From Symbiodinium kawagutii (taxonomy: Eukaryota; Sar; Dinophyceae; Suessiales; Symbiodiniaceae), in NCBI GenBank assembly GCA_009767595.1, contig VSDK01001179.1, forward strand, positions 80,221 to 144,220: 64,000 nt of DNA, read 5' to 3'. The position numbers were made by a program, and so were the translations under genes. Below, piece after piece: positions 16,281 to 29,469 of the stretch. A model generated the notes under the pieces. That model had not been told where the DNA came from, did not search any database, and worked only from the letters and a program-made list of their open reading frames with translations. Within the stretch, counting starts at the first letter, position 1; every line of letters starts with the position of its first letter.

Positions 16281-16900
16281 GCTGATGATGATGGTTGATG
16301 ATGGCTATTGCATTTTGATCAACAAAGAACAAACAACCATGCATATTGATGGTTAACGATCAACAATAATCAATAAAATGACGATTCACGATCGACAAGA
16401 AGCGACAGTAGAGCCAAATTGTCATATAATGGCCACGGCCCCTAGAGCGTGTATCGGTGTGGATGAATGGTTCAAGCGTGGTTTGATTCTGGCGATAGAA
16501 AGTATGGGTGATGGTGGTCAAAAACAAACAATCATGGAGAGATATAATTAACCAACACTAATAGAGATATACCAATCAAAGAAGTGTTTCAAACCTTTAA
16601 TATCCAAAATTACACCAGTATCATCCAATATCCATTTCCCAATACTAGTGAAGATATTGTACACTAATAAGATATACCACCCAAGTAGAGATATGTTCCT
16701 TTCCCACTAGGTCTTCATACACCAGCTCTTGTGACGCTTAGCTGATGGATCAAATTCACCAACCTCAACTGGTGCGGGTTCTGGGTGGTACATTTAGATT
16801 TGAACAGACGTTAACCATCTAGTCACTATGATAGCATTAAGGGGTAAGACTACTTATAGTAATTATAGTGGCGAACGCTCACGAATTGACGGTGCCCAAC

Positions 16901-16951
16901 CCTTGTCCATGGCTTGGCGTTCTGTGGCCCCCCACGCCGGAGCAGGAGCTC
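16901..16951 (-). CDS. Candidate Ala/Pro exon
   Basis: After CCTGCAG the minus strand reads GAPAPAWGATERQAMDK and meets a GGTTGG donor. The APAWG motif recurs in the candidate exon at 18812-18883, suggesting the same gene. Product unknown; the flanks (16281-16900 and 16952-18811) show only spacer or intron DNA. Confidence 0.35.
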
Positions 16952-18811
16952 CTGCAGGGTTCACCTGGTCACTGCTGGCACTTTTTGGGCCAGGGTCAAG
17001 TGCCAAGAGGATGGATATAGAATTGGTACCAGAGGGCTTGGATCCAGCCACTAGTAATGGATATTGCTAGTTGGTGGTTGATTAATGGTCAATTCGTCAA
17101 TTCTTTAAGGTGAAATGAAATAACCAACTAATATCAACTAGTAGTCTCCAGGTATCTCCAGATTCTTGGGGCTATATCATTCCTATAATGGACAAGCCCA
17201 TGTATATAATTCACAAAAAATAGATGCAGGCGATCACCAAAAACACTGCTTAAAATTTCGACACATACGTACACGTGTGGCTTGAATGAAGAAGAACCTT
17301 CCGGTCACCAAAATGACAATACCTCCAAGGCTGACTGCCGGTTTGACAGCCAAAGCACTCTAAATCCAGAAAAGTTCCTATGTTTCCTTAGAGGGAAATT
17401 ATCACCAAGGGCACATGAAGCATAGTGAAGCCATGACAAGATGATATGAACACAAGTCAAACATATGGGTCAACGAAGTCGGTGACTTAGAGATCGTCCA
17501 ATACATGGAATGTCCTAGGTAAGAGTCAATCAAAATTGACAATAGGTGAAGAAGATGATTCACATTCCAGCAAAAACCATCGTGCTTATTGTTTGGGACT
17601 TTTGGATACCAACACCAAGCATGCCACGTGTTGATCAACCTGGTTTCTTCCAAAAAGCCCAGAAGTGGGTATGTGTGGCATTGCCATTTCCTTTGACCCG
17701 TGGGAGGCAACTTCAAACAAGAGCAGTGATCACCAGATTATGAGCGTGACAGATTTACAAGCAGCCGAAGAAGAAAATCGCACCCAAGCCACCAAACCAA
17801 CCCAACCCAATTCAACTAACTCAAACAAATCAACCCCACCCAACCGAACCTAATCCAATCCACCCCACCCAGCATCTTGTCCAACAAAACCCGCCACCTT
17901 CACGGCAGAAGGCTCTCCAGTTGCAGACCTTGGATGGCATGATGCCTCGTTGGTCAGTGGCGGATGCCTTCACTAGCCACGCTGATGGATGGAAATGGAA
18001 ATGGATGCTTGGAAGTAGCCGTTTCTGAACTGCATACATAGTTGCATACATCGTTGCATACATTTCATAGTTGCTTGCATCTCTATATGCATACATTTAC
18101 ACATATATTACCCATAAGTACACATACACATATTTGGCCGCAACCTGTGTGTAGGTTGCCCAACCCCACTTATCTGAGCTACTAGCAACGATTACCAGCA
18201 GGTTATCAACTAGCGTGATCCAGAGAGGGTATGGCAACGTATTCTCTCATATTGCCACTGACATGCCTCACATTGTTAGTGATGCGCATTCTTTCGGCTA
18301 GTGCTAGTTTTTTTGTTGGGCACACTTTCCCAGGTATAACTGTATAACCATTGGTTGATCATGAGTAGTACTCTGGCCAATAATGTTGCTGATGGCTAGT
18401 AATCATGCCTAATTGCACTGGTGGATTAGAGCGAGGGTGGATATTGGCTAGTAACCTGGCTTGTGTTGCGGTTGATAACAGTCAATAATCTGAATGACAA
18501 CCAGAATGTTACCAACTGTAATCCAGAACCGTCGTTCACCTAACCATGGATGCTAATAACCAAAATGTCAACCTTCCACGGTATCCATTCACATCCTCTG
18601 ACGCGAAAATAGTATACTAAGAATCCATATCCGTTGTTAACCCATCATTCACTCTCATTGACCCATCGTCATTCACCTTGAAGTACCAATCGTTAACCAT
18701 CATGAACCATCAAATATCATCATTCAGCTTCAAATACCCATCTTCAACCATCACTAACCATCATTACAGAATCATCTTAATCACCAAATAAACTCAACAT
18801 CTGAGCACCGC

Positions 18812-18883
18812 CTTTCTCAAAGGGCGCCCCCACGCAGGTGCAAGTGCCGGCACGATGTGCGCTGCGGCAGGGCTGGCAGCAGC
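18812..18883 (-). CDS. Candidate Ala/Pro exon, 24 codons
   Basis: Bounded by ACACAG acceptor and AAAG|GC donor, phase 0 at both ends, 72 nt. It encodes an Ala/Pro-rich peptide (AAASPAAAHIVPALAPAWG, then RPLRKG). Similar composition to the exons at 16901, 19879 and 21528. Product unknown. Confidence 0.4.
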
Positions 18884-19878
18884 CTGTGTAGCAAGGATTT
18901 TTGCAAACACCCACCCAAAAATTGTTCAGTAAACAATGGTTACCCCAAAATTGTTAAGCATTGTTGATAATTGCGAAAAAATGGTTGGTTATTGGTTCAA
19001 CAAGGGAGTTTATGGTCATCTAAGGCTTAAGTATGGTCAGTAATGGTGACTTGATACTACTGTTCTTCATTGATCATTATAAACTCAATCTATTTTTCTC
19101 ACCTGACCCCCACGTCCTCCATCACTCTCTGATGCTCTCCCTTAGGGGTGGTTCAGCCCATAGCACCAGCACCAGAAATCACCATCGCGGCTGCTGGTTC
19201 CGGCACCGCACCTGCGGTATACTGTTGGCCTCGACGCCTTTCATCACAGCAGACCTGGTCACAGCATCGTGACTGCACCAGCCAATAGTGACAAGAATTT
19301 CAAAGCATGTCCATGTCGAAACAATTTGCATACTGGGACAAGACAATTAACATCTAGCAACCTTAGTGACTTGAACGATTGATCACTATTTTTTGATCAT
19401 AGTATATCATAGTGATCCTAGACATCATGATTCCAAGAGTGGTGAGTAGTGACTTCAAACGTAGTGATGATCCTCCGTAGCTGATTTTCAAAGGTGGACT
19501 CCTACACTTGGGGGGCCAAACAATCACTTGCGCAGCGCACACAACTTTCACGTCACGAATTCTACGGCGATTGCACACACGACACAGTGGCGAATGTTGT
19601 GGGGACACCTTTAGGTTCATGTTTGGGGGACAGGGGGGGACAGGGGGTTATCCAGAAAGAAGTACAGTAATGACTATTGCCATTGACCATCATCAATCCG
19701 TCTCATGTTTTTAGCATGTCTGACCATCTATCAACTACCATGAACCATTGATTGACCATGATCCACCAGTGTTATAGCCATCCGTCAAAGTCATCATTAT
19801 TGCTTAACATTGATTAACTATCATCAACTGATGGTGATTATACCGGTTGACCCATGGATCACTGCCATCGCCGGGGAC

Positions 19879-19964
19879 CTCCACCGGTTCCGTCTGCTCC
19901 CAAACCGTGGTTGGAAGCCCCACTCCGGTGGCGGAGCGAAGGCGGCCATGGGCGCGGCTGCGAC
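19879..19964 (-). CDS. Candidate Ala/Pro and aromatic exon
   Basis: After TGACACAG the minus strand reads VAAAPMAAFAPPPEWGFQPR, then basic residues, up to a GTCC donor. The reading fits the same Ala/Pro-rich series. The DNA is GC-rich against AT-rich repeat spacer on both sides. Product unknown. Confidence 0.4.
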
Positions 19965-21527
19965 CTGTGTCAGGCACGGTGAAGTAATGAGAAATGCATG
20001 GGGTACACGAATGGGTAATTGATTGAAAAAAAAATACCATTAATTAACCAATTACAAGTTTAACCATCAATTATAAGTTACCATCAATTAATTTACCATT
20101 GAAAACGTTAATTATCAGTTTAACCATCAATTACATTGATGAATTAATCACCATCAGTTTTTCCATGATCAGTTTACACTAATGGTTCATGATGGTCATG
20201 GTTAAACTGATGGTTAATTCATGGTAATGTGCTTGTTAATGATAGCTAATGCCATCTTCACAATATCATGTAATGGTGACTTGGTGGGTAGTACTGGTTA
20301 ATGATGGTCAATCTGAGATTAATGATGGTTGATGATGGCTGATGATGACTGATGCTGATTGATGATGGCTGATGATGGTCGGCAACAACTAATGATGGTA
20401 AAAGATGGTGAATGATGCTGAACTACATAAGATCGTTGCTGAAAAAGGTTGACAAGCTTCGACCAGCAATGCTTGACCAGCAATCATCACAAGCCAGAAT
20501 GAGATAGTAGGTCATAATGATGAATAAGAGCAGCTCATCTTATTGGATCCTCATTGATCCAAATGGCTTTTATGGCTAAGCTTTCGGCATATAGGTTCAT
20601 CTGGCCACCATCCTGAAAAAAACATTGCTGGGATAGTGGTTGCAAGAATCATGCTTGGCCGATAGCAGCTGGTGATGGTTGGATTGCAACCATTTACGAT
20701 CCGCTGTGTTTGACCATCATCAACCATCATTCTCAGCCATCATTCTCAACCATAATATACCGCCATTATCCGCCGGACTAAGCATTGCATTCATTCTCAA
20801 CCACCCTTCACCGGTCCACCAGGCCCCGCTACTTGTCGTGTCTCCCAAGTTGCACCTGGCTCTGTCTCAAACGGCGACTCAACACCGGTGCTTCAAACCT
20901 CGGTGACGTGTCACCAAGGGAGCCGACAACTCGTGGGTCGTAGCTCACTGTCGTCCGAAAACATCGTGGTTGATGCCGGCGCATGGGTGATCAATGGGTG
21001 ATCCATGGTTGATCTATGGTTGATCTGGGTGATCTATGGTTGATTGATGGTCTATTTATCCTAATAAGTGTTGACAGTGATTGCGGATTGTTCATGCTGA
21101 TTCACTGCGACTAATCAACGGTGGCACATACTCATTAACAATGGGAAAAAGGTTCAAACTCTGAATAGAAAAGCCTGATCAAAAAACAGCCGTCCAAATG
21201 GTGTGTCTTCATGATGCATATACCAACCTTCACCAATCCGAATCTATCTCCAGTGTGTTCTGTTTGACTTTATGTCCTAGCCCTTATAGCAACTGGTCTC
21301 ACTGGCGAATCGTGGTCCCTTGACGAGGTAACTGGTTTCCACAAATAGCCTCAATGGTCAATGGAAAAATAAGTCCATGTCAGTGATGCCAGGCTTTCCC
21401 TAGAACAGATCAGATGGGTGTTCGCGACCCCCCAAAATGGTTTCTTTATTGCTATGATGATGGAAATGAGTAATTACTAAACAAAATGGGTGTTTGATGA
21501 TTTGAGGTCCCACATTTTCAGCAACAC

Positions 21528-21597
21528 CCGCACGGTGCTTGTCTGCACTGGTGCCCAGGAACGGCGCAGGTGCAGGGGCTGCTGCCAGCATCGATGC
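21528..21597 (-). CDS. Candidate Ala/Pro exon, phase 0 to 1
   Basis: Bounded by a GCCAG acceptor and a GCGG|GTGTTG donor, 70 nt. It encodes ASMLAAAPAPAPFLGTSADK then HRA. The plus strand also has a short Gly-rich reading, but the minus reading matches its neighbours. Product unknown. Confidence 0.4.
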
Positions 21598-22810
21598 CTG
21601 GCTTCGGTTCTTATCCCATGGTGCTTGGGGTGCTTGGGGGGCCACATTCCCATGTTGAGAAACCTGGTGAAGTCAAGGTGCATTGGTGCCTCGTAGTGAT
21701 TGCATTGAAAGCTGCTTGCTCATGGCAAATAGTGGTTCAACTCTGTAGTGATCATTGAATGCTACTTGTTAACGGCAAATAATGGTTCAACTTATTCTCT
21801 GGGAAACTAAGGTGGAAGGTCAAATCACTTTTTTCGATAGGTCAACAGTGGGAAACCATCAAAAAGCAGCGGATTTTCCATTTCCAGGTTAGGTGTGTCA
21901 TGATTCATAACGAGCATCCCCATGGCCAAAGTCGTAGTTGTTTCCCGTGATGGTGGGTGCTTGAACGTGGCCATGCAGGGTTGCAACAAAAATGTTCGAA
22001 AGGGATTACAGTACAACGATTGTCAATTTCAAGCACTGAAATGATGGTCCGTGGATCTGTTTTTGGTGAAGTAGTGTCAATGCCCAGAGAGATTGCATGT
22101 ATCCATGGGATTCAGGATGCTGATCCCCTGAGGGGTTAGTTGTTAGAACCACACATGGCCGGTAGAGCTGTTTCATTTGAGTGGTAACACGTGGGGTGAA
22201 TCTGCTCTCTGCGTGTCCCCTTCACTCTCAGCGATGAAGTAAACATCTACAGAAACAAGCCCATCTGCCACTCAACATCAAGTATCGCTGACCATTCATT
22301 AAGCGTTTCCAATCCATTCTTGGCTGTTAACATCAATGGGCTCGAAAAAATATCGAAGTTTTGGAAGCTCAAGAGAGGTCTCAAGAACCGCATAAGCCAA
22401 AGCCGTGCCAAGTTTTCAGAGGGAAACCAAAGTCTGCCCGTGGGATCTCAATTGCTGATCCCAACCCCGCCATGCTGGTTGGGTAACCCACGCTTCAAAT
22501 TCAAACCTCTCACGGATTACCATACGGTGATATGCTAGCCAATGTCATATCCAAAAAAACTGATATGAATACGCGTTCATTTGCAAATGTGTGCGTTTCC
22601 CTCACTTCATGTGATGATCCTAATCAAATTCAGCTTGGCAATCCCCTAGGCAACAACCATATAGGAGGTAAGATCCTATGCTAATTATATTGAATTCATC
22701 TGGTTGGTTCTACCCACTTGATCGTTGGTTGATACACCAAAGCCACTGCGTCCTGGCTGGTCATGAAACATCTGCTGCTTAGGCTGGCCCATCGTTACCC
22801 AGCTATTCAC

Positions 22811-22905
22811 CGTTGAACTGCTGGACGCTGGCCTGTTGCAGCAGTGCAGCGGCATCGGTGCTTCCATCAGACAGCTTTTGCAAAGCCTCCTTGAGCTTCT
22901 TTTCC
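22811..22905 (-). CDS. Candidate helical exon
   Basis: GCTGAG acceptor and CAACG|GTGAAT donor bound a segment reading EKKLKEALQKLSDGST then DAAALLQQASVQQFN. The amphipathic, charged pattern is convincing coding sequence. Family not recognised. It lies between Ala/Pro exons on the left and charged exons on the right, all minus strand. Confidence 0.5.
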
Positions 22906-24492
22906 CTCAGCTACGCCAAATGCCCAGGATGTTGGATCGTGTGGGTAGAGTAATTAGTGCTTAGGTGATTTCAGATTATATTACAGTACGCTTCTTTTAC
23001 CATCAATTCGTGGTTCCCCTTGGGCGTCAGCAACCAATCAAGCCCTAAGGTGTCCTCATGGCAACCAGTAACATGGTACCTTCCATTCGTATCTGGGAGG
23101 GCCATCCTGGCAATATTTTTTTTTGCATTGGACCATGTCCATAGATTTTGGTGTACACATGCATCGATCATCGACGTGCAAATGCGCGTGTCAATACATC
23201 AATGACAGCATGTTTTAGGTGTGCTTTTGCTATCAAGTCTGATGTAACAGACGACATGTTCTTGCTCCCTTCACCCAAAAGGTCTGCAAGTAATTGAAGT
23301 TATGCCACTGTTCGGCATAACGAACAACTAGCTTAGCTACAGTGGCTAGCAAGTTGCTCAAATTCCATTTTAATCAAATTGCACTCTGAAAGAAAAAGCA
23401 ACAGTCCCTGGACATGATTGGTAATCTCAAGTTGTGGGCTGTCTCGCCTGCATGCCTTGTGCTGCAGGAGGTCCATGCCAACAACTCAAGAAACACCCCT
23501 CAATCAATGCAAACTCTCCAGGGTTTAGCATCCATCCAGCCCTTCAACCCAACAGCATATCCTCTGGTCGAACACTCGCGGAGTTTAGCATCAGAATTCT
23601 ATGCTATGCCAAACTTTTTTACTCCCAGTCCCAAAGGCCATTGATGCTGGGCATCCGCACTTCCTCTCCTGCCTGGCCACGTAGTCCTGTTGCAACACAG
23701 TGGCAGGGCCGGGATGTCAACACTTGGCAATGATGATACAATCATGCTATATGAAGTGTTGCTTTGTCGCGCTATGGCGGCATAGTCTACCCGGTCACTC
23801 TGGTTCTCGTTGAAACCTCCTGAACGTTATCTTTGCTACTGACTCGATATGAACCAACTATCATGGAGTACCAGCGACAACCAACCCCCACAAATCCATA
23901 GATCCCAGCGCTCAAATGGATAGTTCTAATCACTCCTGGGGCATGTTCAAGAGGGCTACAGAGCGGCATGAGCCACAAAAAGTTTTTTACAGGGACCAGT
24001 GTTGGCCAAAAGTTGCTGATCATTTGTCAGAACGGCCTTGTTTGTCTTAGCTACAAGAATATTTATCCAAACTGTTTACTGGTAGTGTTCAATGGTGAGC
24101 CACGTCTCAAAATCTCAGTAGGAAAAGGTCAAAATGTTTATATAGTTAAAAAGAAAATCGCCCACCATTATAATCCTTCGATGGCGCCTGAGAATGGCGT
24201 ATGGAACCCACCGAACCATCATAGATTTGATCCGCTTTGGAGATAAAGTCGGTGACAAACAATGCCAGTTATGAGTTATGACTGGGATAACAACTGGACC
24301 CTATTCTGCTGAAAGCCAGGATTACAGCATGTGGCTACAGTACAATCAATGAATTCGGTAGCTACATTTATGGATATAGTTTCCTTCATATTTATATGGC
24401 TATGTGCCAGTAGGGTAAGCAGTAACCCGCCAAAAAATGATCATATTGATATGTCTTACTTTGTATTTCTATCTTGATATTGTCACACTTAC

Positions 24493-24620
24493 TTCCCGTT
24501 GTTCGAAGGTGGATGAGCCCGCCAATTAGCCCTTCCCTCTCCTCGTATTGGCGACTGGTCTTCAGGAGCAAAGTGGCCTGCTTCTCCCAGGCCTCACCGT
24601 GATGCAATGGGTGAACCCGA
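24493..24620 (-). CDS. Candidate exon, helical, with consensus donor
   Basis: A CCCAG acceptor and a perfect GTAAGT donor bound 128 nt reading RVHPLHHGEAWEKQATLLLK, then TSRQYEEREGLIGGLIHLRTTG. The peptide is helical and has normal composition. No family recognised. The donor phase does not match the next candidate at 22905, so at least one exon or an alternative site is missing between them. Confidence 0.5.
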
Positions 24621-26069
24621 CTGGGTGAACTGAGCCCTGCCATAGTGGAAACAAAGATGCACTCCGCAGCTACCCTGAGATATCTTGAGATGCACGAAGG
24701 GTAGGTTACCACGGGAGGTTGGGACCAATGAGGTCAGTGCCATCTACTTTTCCCGCGGGGAGCACAGCAACTGATGACGATCCCCTGGTTTCATGGGTGT
24801 GTTACCCAGGTTCCGAATCGCCCTTGGAGTCGGACCATCTGGCTCTGTCTCACCCAGTATCCATGGTTGGACAAGTCTTCAAAGGCCCCAGCTTTCCAAC
24901 TTTGTTCATTGTGAGCCGGGCAAGCTGTTTCATCCGGAAGTTTTCCATCGACATCGAATACGCTGATAGGGGAAGATAAGCAGTGTGTGTGTGTGTTGTA
25001 CACATGTATGTTTTACTTTGTTCATGCTTCAAATCTCCAGGGTAGGTAGTAGTTTCCCTAGTTATAACCAATCTTAGCCAACTAGGAGGCCCCTCCTTGT
25101 ATGGCCTTATGATGCCTTCTGATCTACCGACCCATCATTATACCTATCCAAGCCATCCATGGCTGCAGCGCTGATCTCCTCGGCTACTTGGAGGTCCCTC
25201 ATCTTGGCATTTTTGTACACCGCTGCAGCGACCTCGGTGCAACGGTTACTGCGAGGCAGAGATGTTGGGGCTCAGTACCCCATGTGACGATGATGTATAG
25301 GAAATGATTGCATTTGTTTGGATCAATGATTGTATATCTATCTTTGTACTTGTTTCTTGAAGTGTTTTGAATGATATGTGAACATCTCAATTGAGTCCAT
25401 CAATACACACAGCTGTTATATAGTCATTGAGTCGCCAACTTCACGGCTTTGTCAACCGGCAGTTTGTCAAGTCTTGACCGCACCTGTTCAGAAACTCCTG
25501 GAGATAAACGGCATCCCAAGTCCACCAAGTTCCAGGGCGCTGCAGTACTGGCCAATTGATAGGGACTCCCATCATATGTCAATTCCAAAGAACCAGGACT
25601 GGAACCACTAGTAAATCATGACTAAAATCATTCACCATTTATTATATCCAGTAGTAAATCAACATGAGTAATTGGAAAATCGTTGAGTAGATCATTAGCA
25701 ATATTGATTGTCAACAATTCAAACCAAAATTACAGTATTAATTACCACCCGTTAGTCAATAAATCATTTACCACTATTCAACAAAATGACCGTTAGAATC
25801 ATTGACCATGGACATTTACAGAATCAACTCCCATCAACAATATCAACCGGGGGGTTGTTTTGCCTTGGGAGCCTTAATGTTAGCGTAAAGTAATCTTGAT
25901 GTCTAAGGTAAGTCAACCCAATACACTAGTTGGTACATATTGGTACATATCCTATTGTTGACCATCATTGTCAGGTTTTGATGATTGCTGCCCGTTGTTC
26001 TTTATAAACCACAGTTCACCCCATGGCGATACCCACCTCCACCCAGAAGATGTCATAGTCAAGCTATGC

Positions 26070-26131
26070 CCAAATATCATCCCTGGGCTCTCCCGCAACA
26101 GCCTTCTGTGCTGCATGCGCGCGTGCGGCAT
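26070..26131 (-). CDS. Candidate helical exon
   Basis: After TTGGGAAG the minus strand reads (D)AARAHAAQKAVAGEPRDD in phase 1, matching the phase-1 end of the exon at 26683. The donor is unclear (GC within GAGAGCCC or near 26070). Product unknown. Confidence 0.35.
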
Positions 26132-26682
26132 CTTCCCAACCTGCAACCAAACGCAATCGCATGCTGCAATTGCCTGAAGAGTTAGAACATGAGTGACTCA
26201 ATGATGCGGTGTCACCATCACCTCTTGCTGTCTAAACTATGGAGAAGCAGAACGGCCCAGTGCCGGCTAGGATTGTGTGTCGTGAATTCATCATCACTGC
26301 CATGCGATTTCCCTTCCAACATTGGTGCACCCAAATCCTCGATTGAGATACCCAAACTCTTGAGGCCTTAGGATTGCCGCGATGGACCAACACGTCACCG
26401 GCACTCAAGTGTGAGATTGTCCAAAAATCATGGCATTGCTAAAGCATCCCAAAATGATCACTAAACGTACCACCCCTTTTGGCTCCCAAACTGTTGGTTG
26501 AACACAGATTCACAGTTTCATTCGCTGGACAATTCTCCCTCAAAATCATCTTGTGATTTTTGGGATTGAAACATTCTCATCTACCCGAATATTCTCCCTA
26601 GAAATTCTCTTCCTCCGGGTTTTCCATTGAACCCACTGGGCTTAGGCGCCCGCCCGGCCTGCGCGAATCTTCACTGCCTCAC

Positions 26683-26713
26683 CTGCATCCTTGCGTGCGT
26701 CAATGATCACGTC
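26683..26713 (-). CDS. Candidate micro-exon, 31 nt
   Basis: GCGCAG acceptor and GCAG|GTGAGG donor bound a 31-nt segment encoding DVIIDARKDA, phase 0 to 1. Its end joins in phase to the exon at 26131 to read through KDADAARAHAA. Both splice sites are strong, but so short an exon needs transcript support. Confidence 0.4.
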
Positions 26714-27427
26714 CTGCGCGCAGAATCATGGGGGAATATGAGGTTGACTTGTGGTTGATAATTCTTGATTACATGGTATATGCGTCAGGTACATGGTGGT
26801 TTCTCAGAATAGGAGACCCGCAAAAATGGATGGTTGATCACAGTAAATGGGTAGTGTTGGATGATTCGGGGGGTCCCCTATTTCGAGAAACCCCACGTAA
26901 GGTTTATGGATTTGTCCAATATGAGCGGTCAATCTTATGGGGGATGATCATAGGGAAAACATGGGAAAACAATGGTTGACGATAATTAGCGGTGGGTGTT
27001 TGTGCATGGCCATGCTGGTACCTCTGACCATCCAAGTTCATAACATTTCACCACTATGACAAAAGGGAAACCATCAGTTTAAAGGCACACCATTTATGGA
27101 CAAACCATAGAACTATAACTCTTGATAGTGTTGATAACTATGGTCATTCATTGGTGGCGTATCTTGATGATTGTTCATAATTAACGTACATTAGATGTTG
27201 GTCTTGGCATCTTTTGAACACAGTACCTATTGATACTTGTCAATTTTGTCTGAGAAGCATCTTCATACGTCTGGGAAGTTTTTGCACAAACATCTTGAAA
27301 TCGGATGCAAATCATGCCCTGATGTACTGTAAATCATGCTGTTCGGTGATGTCACTGTGAGATCAACAACCCAGAAGGAACGACCACCAGCAAAGATCCA
27401 GACAAAAATGAACAAGTGCAAACAACA

Positions 27428-27430
<3 letters not shown>

Positions 27431-27514
<84 letters not shown>
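27431..27514. repeat. (ATC)n microsatellite, about 28 units
   Basis: Uninterrupted ATC repeats. The long Asp-only, Ser-only and Ile-only readings over it are artefacts of the repeat. Confidence 0.98.
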
Positions 27515-27515
<1 letters not shown>

Positions 27516-27588
27516 ATCATTCATCGCCACAACCTTCCCACCTACCAACCCACCAACCTGCCGACCAACCCTTCGCCCGGAACGTCAC

Positions 27589-27664
27589 CGTCCTCCAAGG
27601 CTGCTTGCCCCGCAGCTTCCGCAGCCTCCTCGCGGCTCTTGGCCAACTTCTCCTCGTTTCGCAG
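27589..27664 (-). CDS. Candidate charged coiled-coil-like exon
   Basis: ACCCAG acceptor and GACG|GTGACG donor bound 76 nt, phase 0 to 1, encoding LRNEEKLAKSREEAAEAAG then QAALED. The Glu/Ala/Lys heptad-like pattern suggests a coiled coil. Product unknown. Confidence 0.5.
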
Positions 27665-28576
27665 CTGGGTCAGGTGGGTCAAGGCACGGTCCAAAAGCCA
27701 TGGGTCCATCAGGGTGGTAGAGTTCGACGACTTCGAACGACAAATGAAGCACGGAAATGCAAATCTCAGCAAATTTGTCATCATTGGTCAGGATTAAAGG
27801 TTGAACAAATGGAGAAATGTGAAGTTGTTCAGTGAATTCTGGCAATAACGCTTTTGAAATTCGTGCGGTTCCTTCTTCTGTTAGAAAAAATCGGATCACA
27901 AACGCTGCAATTAGTTGTCACTCCAACTTGATATCAAAATGGATGATCTGACCAACAATCTGACTCATTGCCCATCCCGTCAATGTGTGGAATTGTTGCT
28001 ACCATGAAATTGTGAGAAAAAATGGAACCCTGAAATATCATCCAACTTTCCAGTGAACAAATTCAAAGTTTCGGCAAATGAACCCTTGTGTCAGCCTGTT
28101 TGCTTCAATCATATGGAGTTAGTAACAAACACGGCAAAGGGCGAATAATCATGGCTCATGTTGGTGTCATCGTTGATAAACGTCGCTTGGTGGCTGGCCA
28201 ACGATGGTGAATGGCGTTCGATTGGAAATTCCCAGGAAACCAAATTCTCAGGAAACCAAACAACCGTTTCCCTGGAAAATATAGATTATGTGAATGTGAA
28301 TCTATGGTTATAACCATGTGAAATTCCAGGGAATCTATGGTTGTAAAGAGTTTCCCTGGATATTTGTGTGTGTGTGCCATTAAACCAATCTAGCAATCAT
28401 CCCAACAGCTGAATACACTGCGGTAAACGAACTTGAAAATCCATGTTTCATTTGCTTTTGAAAATTGCTGATTCTGCAAGCAAGTCAGCTTGCCAACGGG
28501 TATCACCAACAAGGATGGCCAACGCACTGGCCAACGTGTCCTTCCAGAAAATCCCTCCCAATCCCCTTTTGGCAGA

Positions 28577-28792
28577 TCAAGGCTCGTAAGCAAATCGTGC
28601 CAGTGCTGCAGACTGCTTGGCCTCAACAGGGACCGCCGTGCGGTGCCAGGTTCGCAATGGGATTAGCTCCCCATTGTAGCACCAGAAGGAAAGGATCAGG
28701 GCGCCGCAGTTCAAGCGCGCCCATACCCAGTCGGTCAAGTTCTGATGATCAATGAACTGGATCTCAATAGGATAATACTGACGATGATACTC
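28577..28792 (-). CDS. Candidate C-terminal exon, unknown protein
   Basis: After a GAAACAG acceptor the minus strand is open for 71 codons to a TGA: EYHRQYYPIEIQFIDHQNLT, DWVWARLNCGALILSFWCYN, then GELIPLRTWHRTAVPVEAKQ. The residue mix, with many aromatics and few low-complexity runs, is strongly protein-like. I do not recognise the family. It could instead end earlier at a GT or GC donor. The start of the gene would lie to the right. Confidence 0.45.
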   Translation of the reverse strand, partial: EYHRQYYPIEIQFIDHQNLTDWVWARLNCGALILSFWCYNGELIPLRTWHRTAVPVEAKQSAALARFAYEP

Positions 28793-29409
28793 CTGTTTCA
28801 TGGGTACAAAGCCGGGAAACCAACAAGTTAGTGTCGGTTCTTGGCACTTCTCAGCTCAACCTAGTAGAGTTGCTGATCGGCTTGAATAGGGGCTGTTGCC
28901 TCTCAAGCCAACTCCCCTAAGGCAGCTGGGGTACATGGCTAAAAACGGCTCTGTTGAACACTGTCTTTGCAAATGATCACTGGAGATGATCGCTTTAACA
29001 TGGGCTATCCACAGATGTGACCCCAAGTGCCTAGATTTCCAATCGAAAATGATGGCTGGGCTCTTCTGGCTTTGCTCATTTGGGGTACGCAGGTACCCCT
29101 CTGTGCACCTGCCAGTTCTGAACGCAGAAACTGTTGGGATGGTGTTCCGTCACGGTTTTGCATTGTAGTGGCAACATCCAAAAGTCAGATGATTTCCTGT
29201 GTCCTGCAGTCACACAACCCCCAGCAAATATGTTGTTTGCGAATGAATCCTCCATGGTTAATCTTGGTGATTCAATGTTGGATATATGCGGCATGGTATC
29301 AACCATATTAAACAATGAACCAACACGAAGCATCACTGGTGCTCAACGGTATGTCACCTGGTCCCCGTGGCATAGATTGATGGGTGACGCTCTGAAACCG
29401 GCAGCTCGC

Positions 29410-29469
29410 CTCTCGCGCATGGCGTTGAGCACGCATCAAAGCCACTTCTGCTAGTGACTCTGCATCTGC
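29410..29469 (-). CDS. Candidate helical exon, 20 codons
   Basis: TTCCTCAG acceptor and GAGAG|GCGAGC donor bound 60 nt encoding ADAESLAEVALMRAQRHARE, a charged helix, phase 0 at both ends. Product unknown. Confidence 0.35.

Noticed and set aside
19621-19648. G-quadruplex at GGGGGACAGGGGGGGACAGGGGG
   Set aside because: Only three separate G tracts; a fourth would have to come from splitting one run.
26466-26492. Spliced-leader-like sequence (TTTTGGCTC core)
   Set aside because: Only the nine-base core matches the dinoflagellate leader; flanking bases need several indels.
27263-27835. Poly-Asp, poly-Ser and poly-Ile ORFs
   Set aside because: Translations of the ATC microsatellite.
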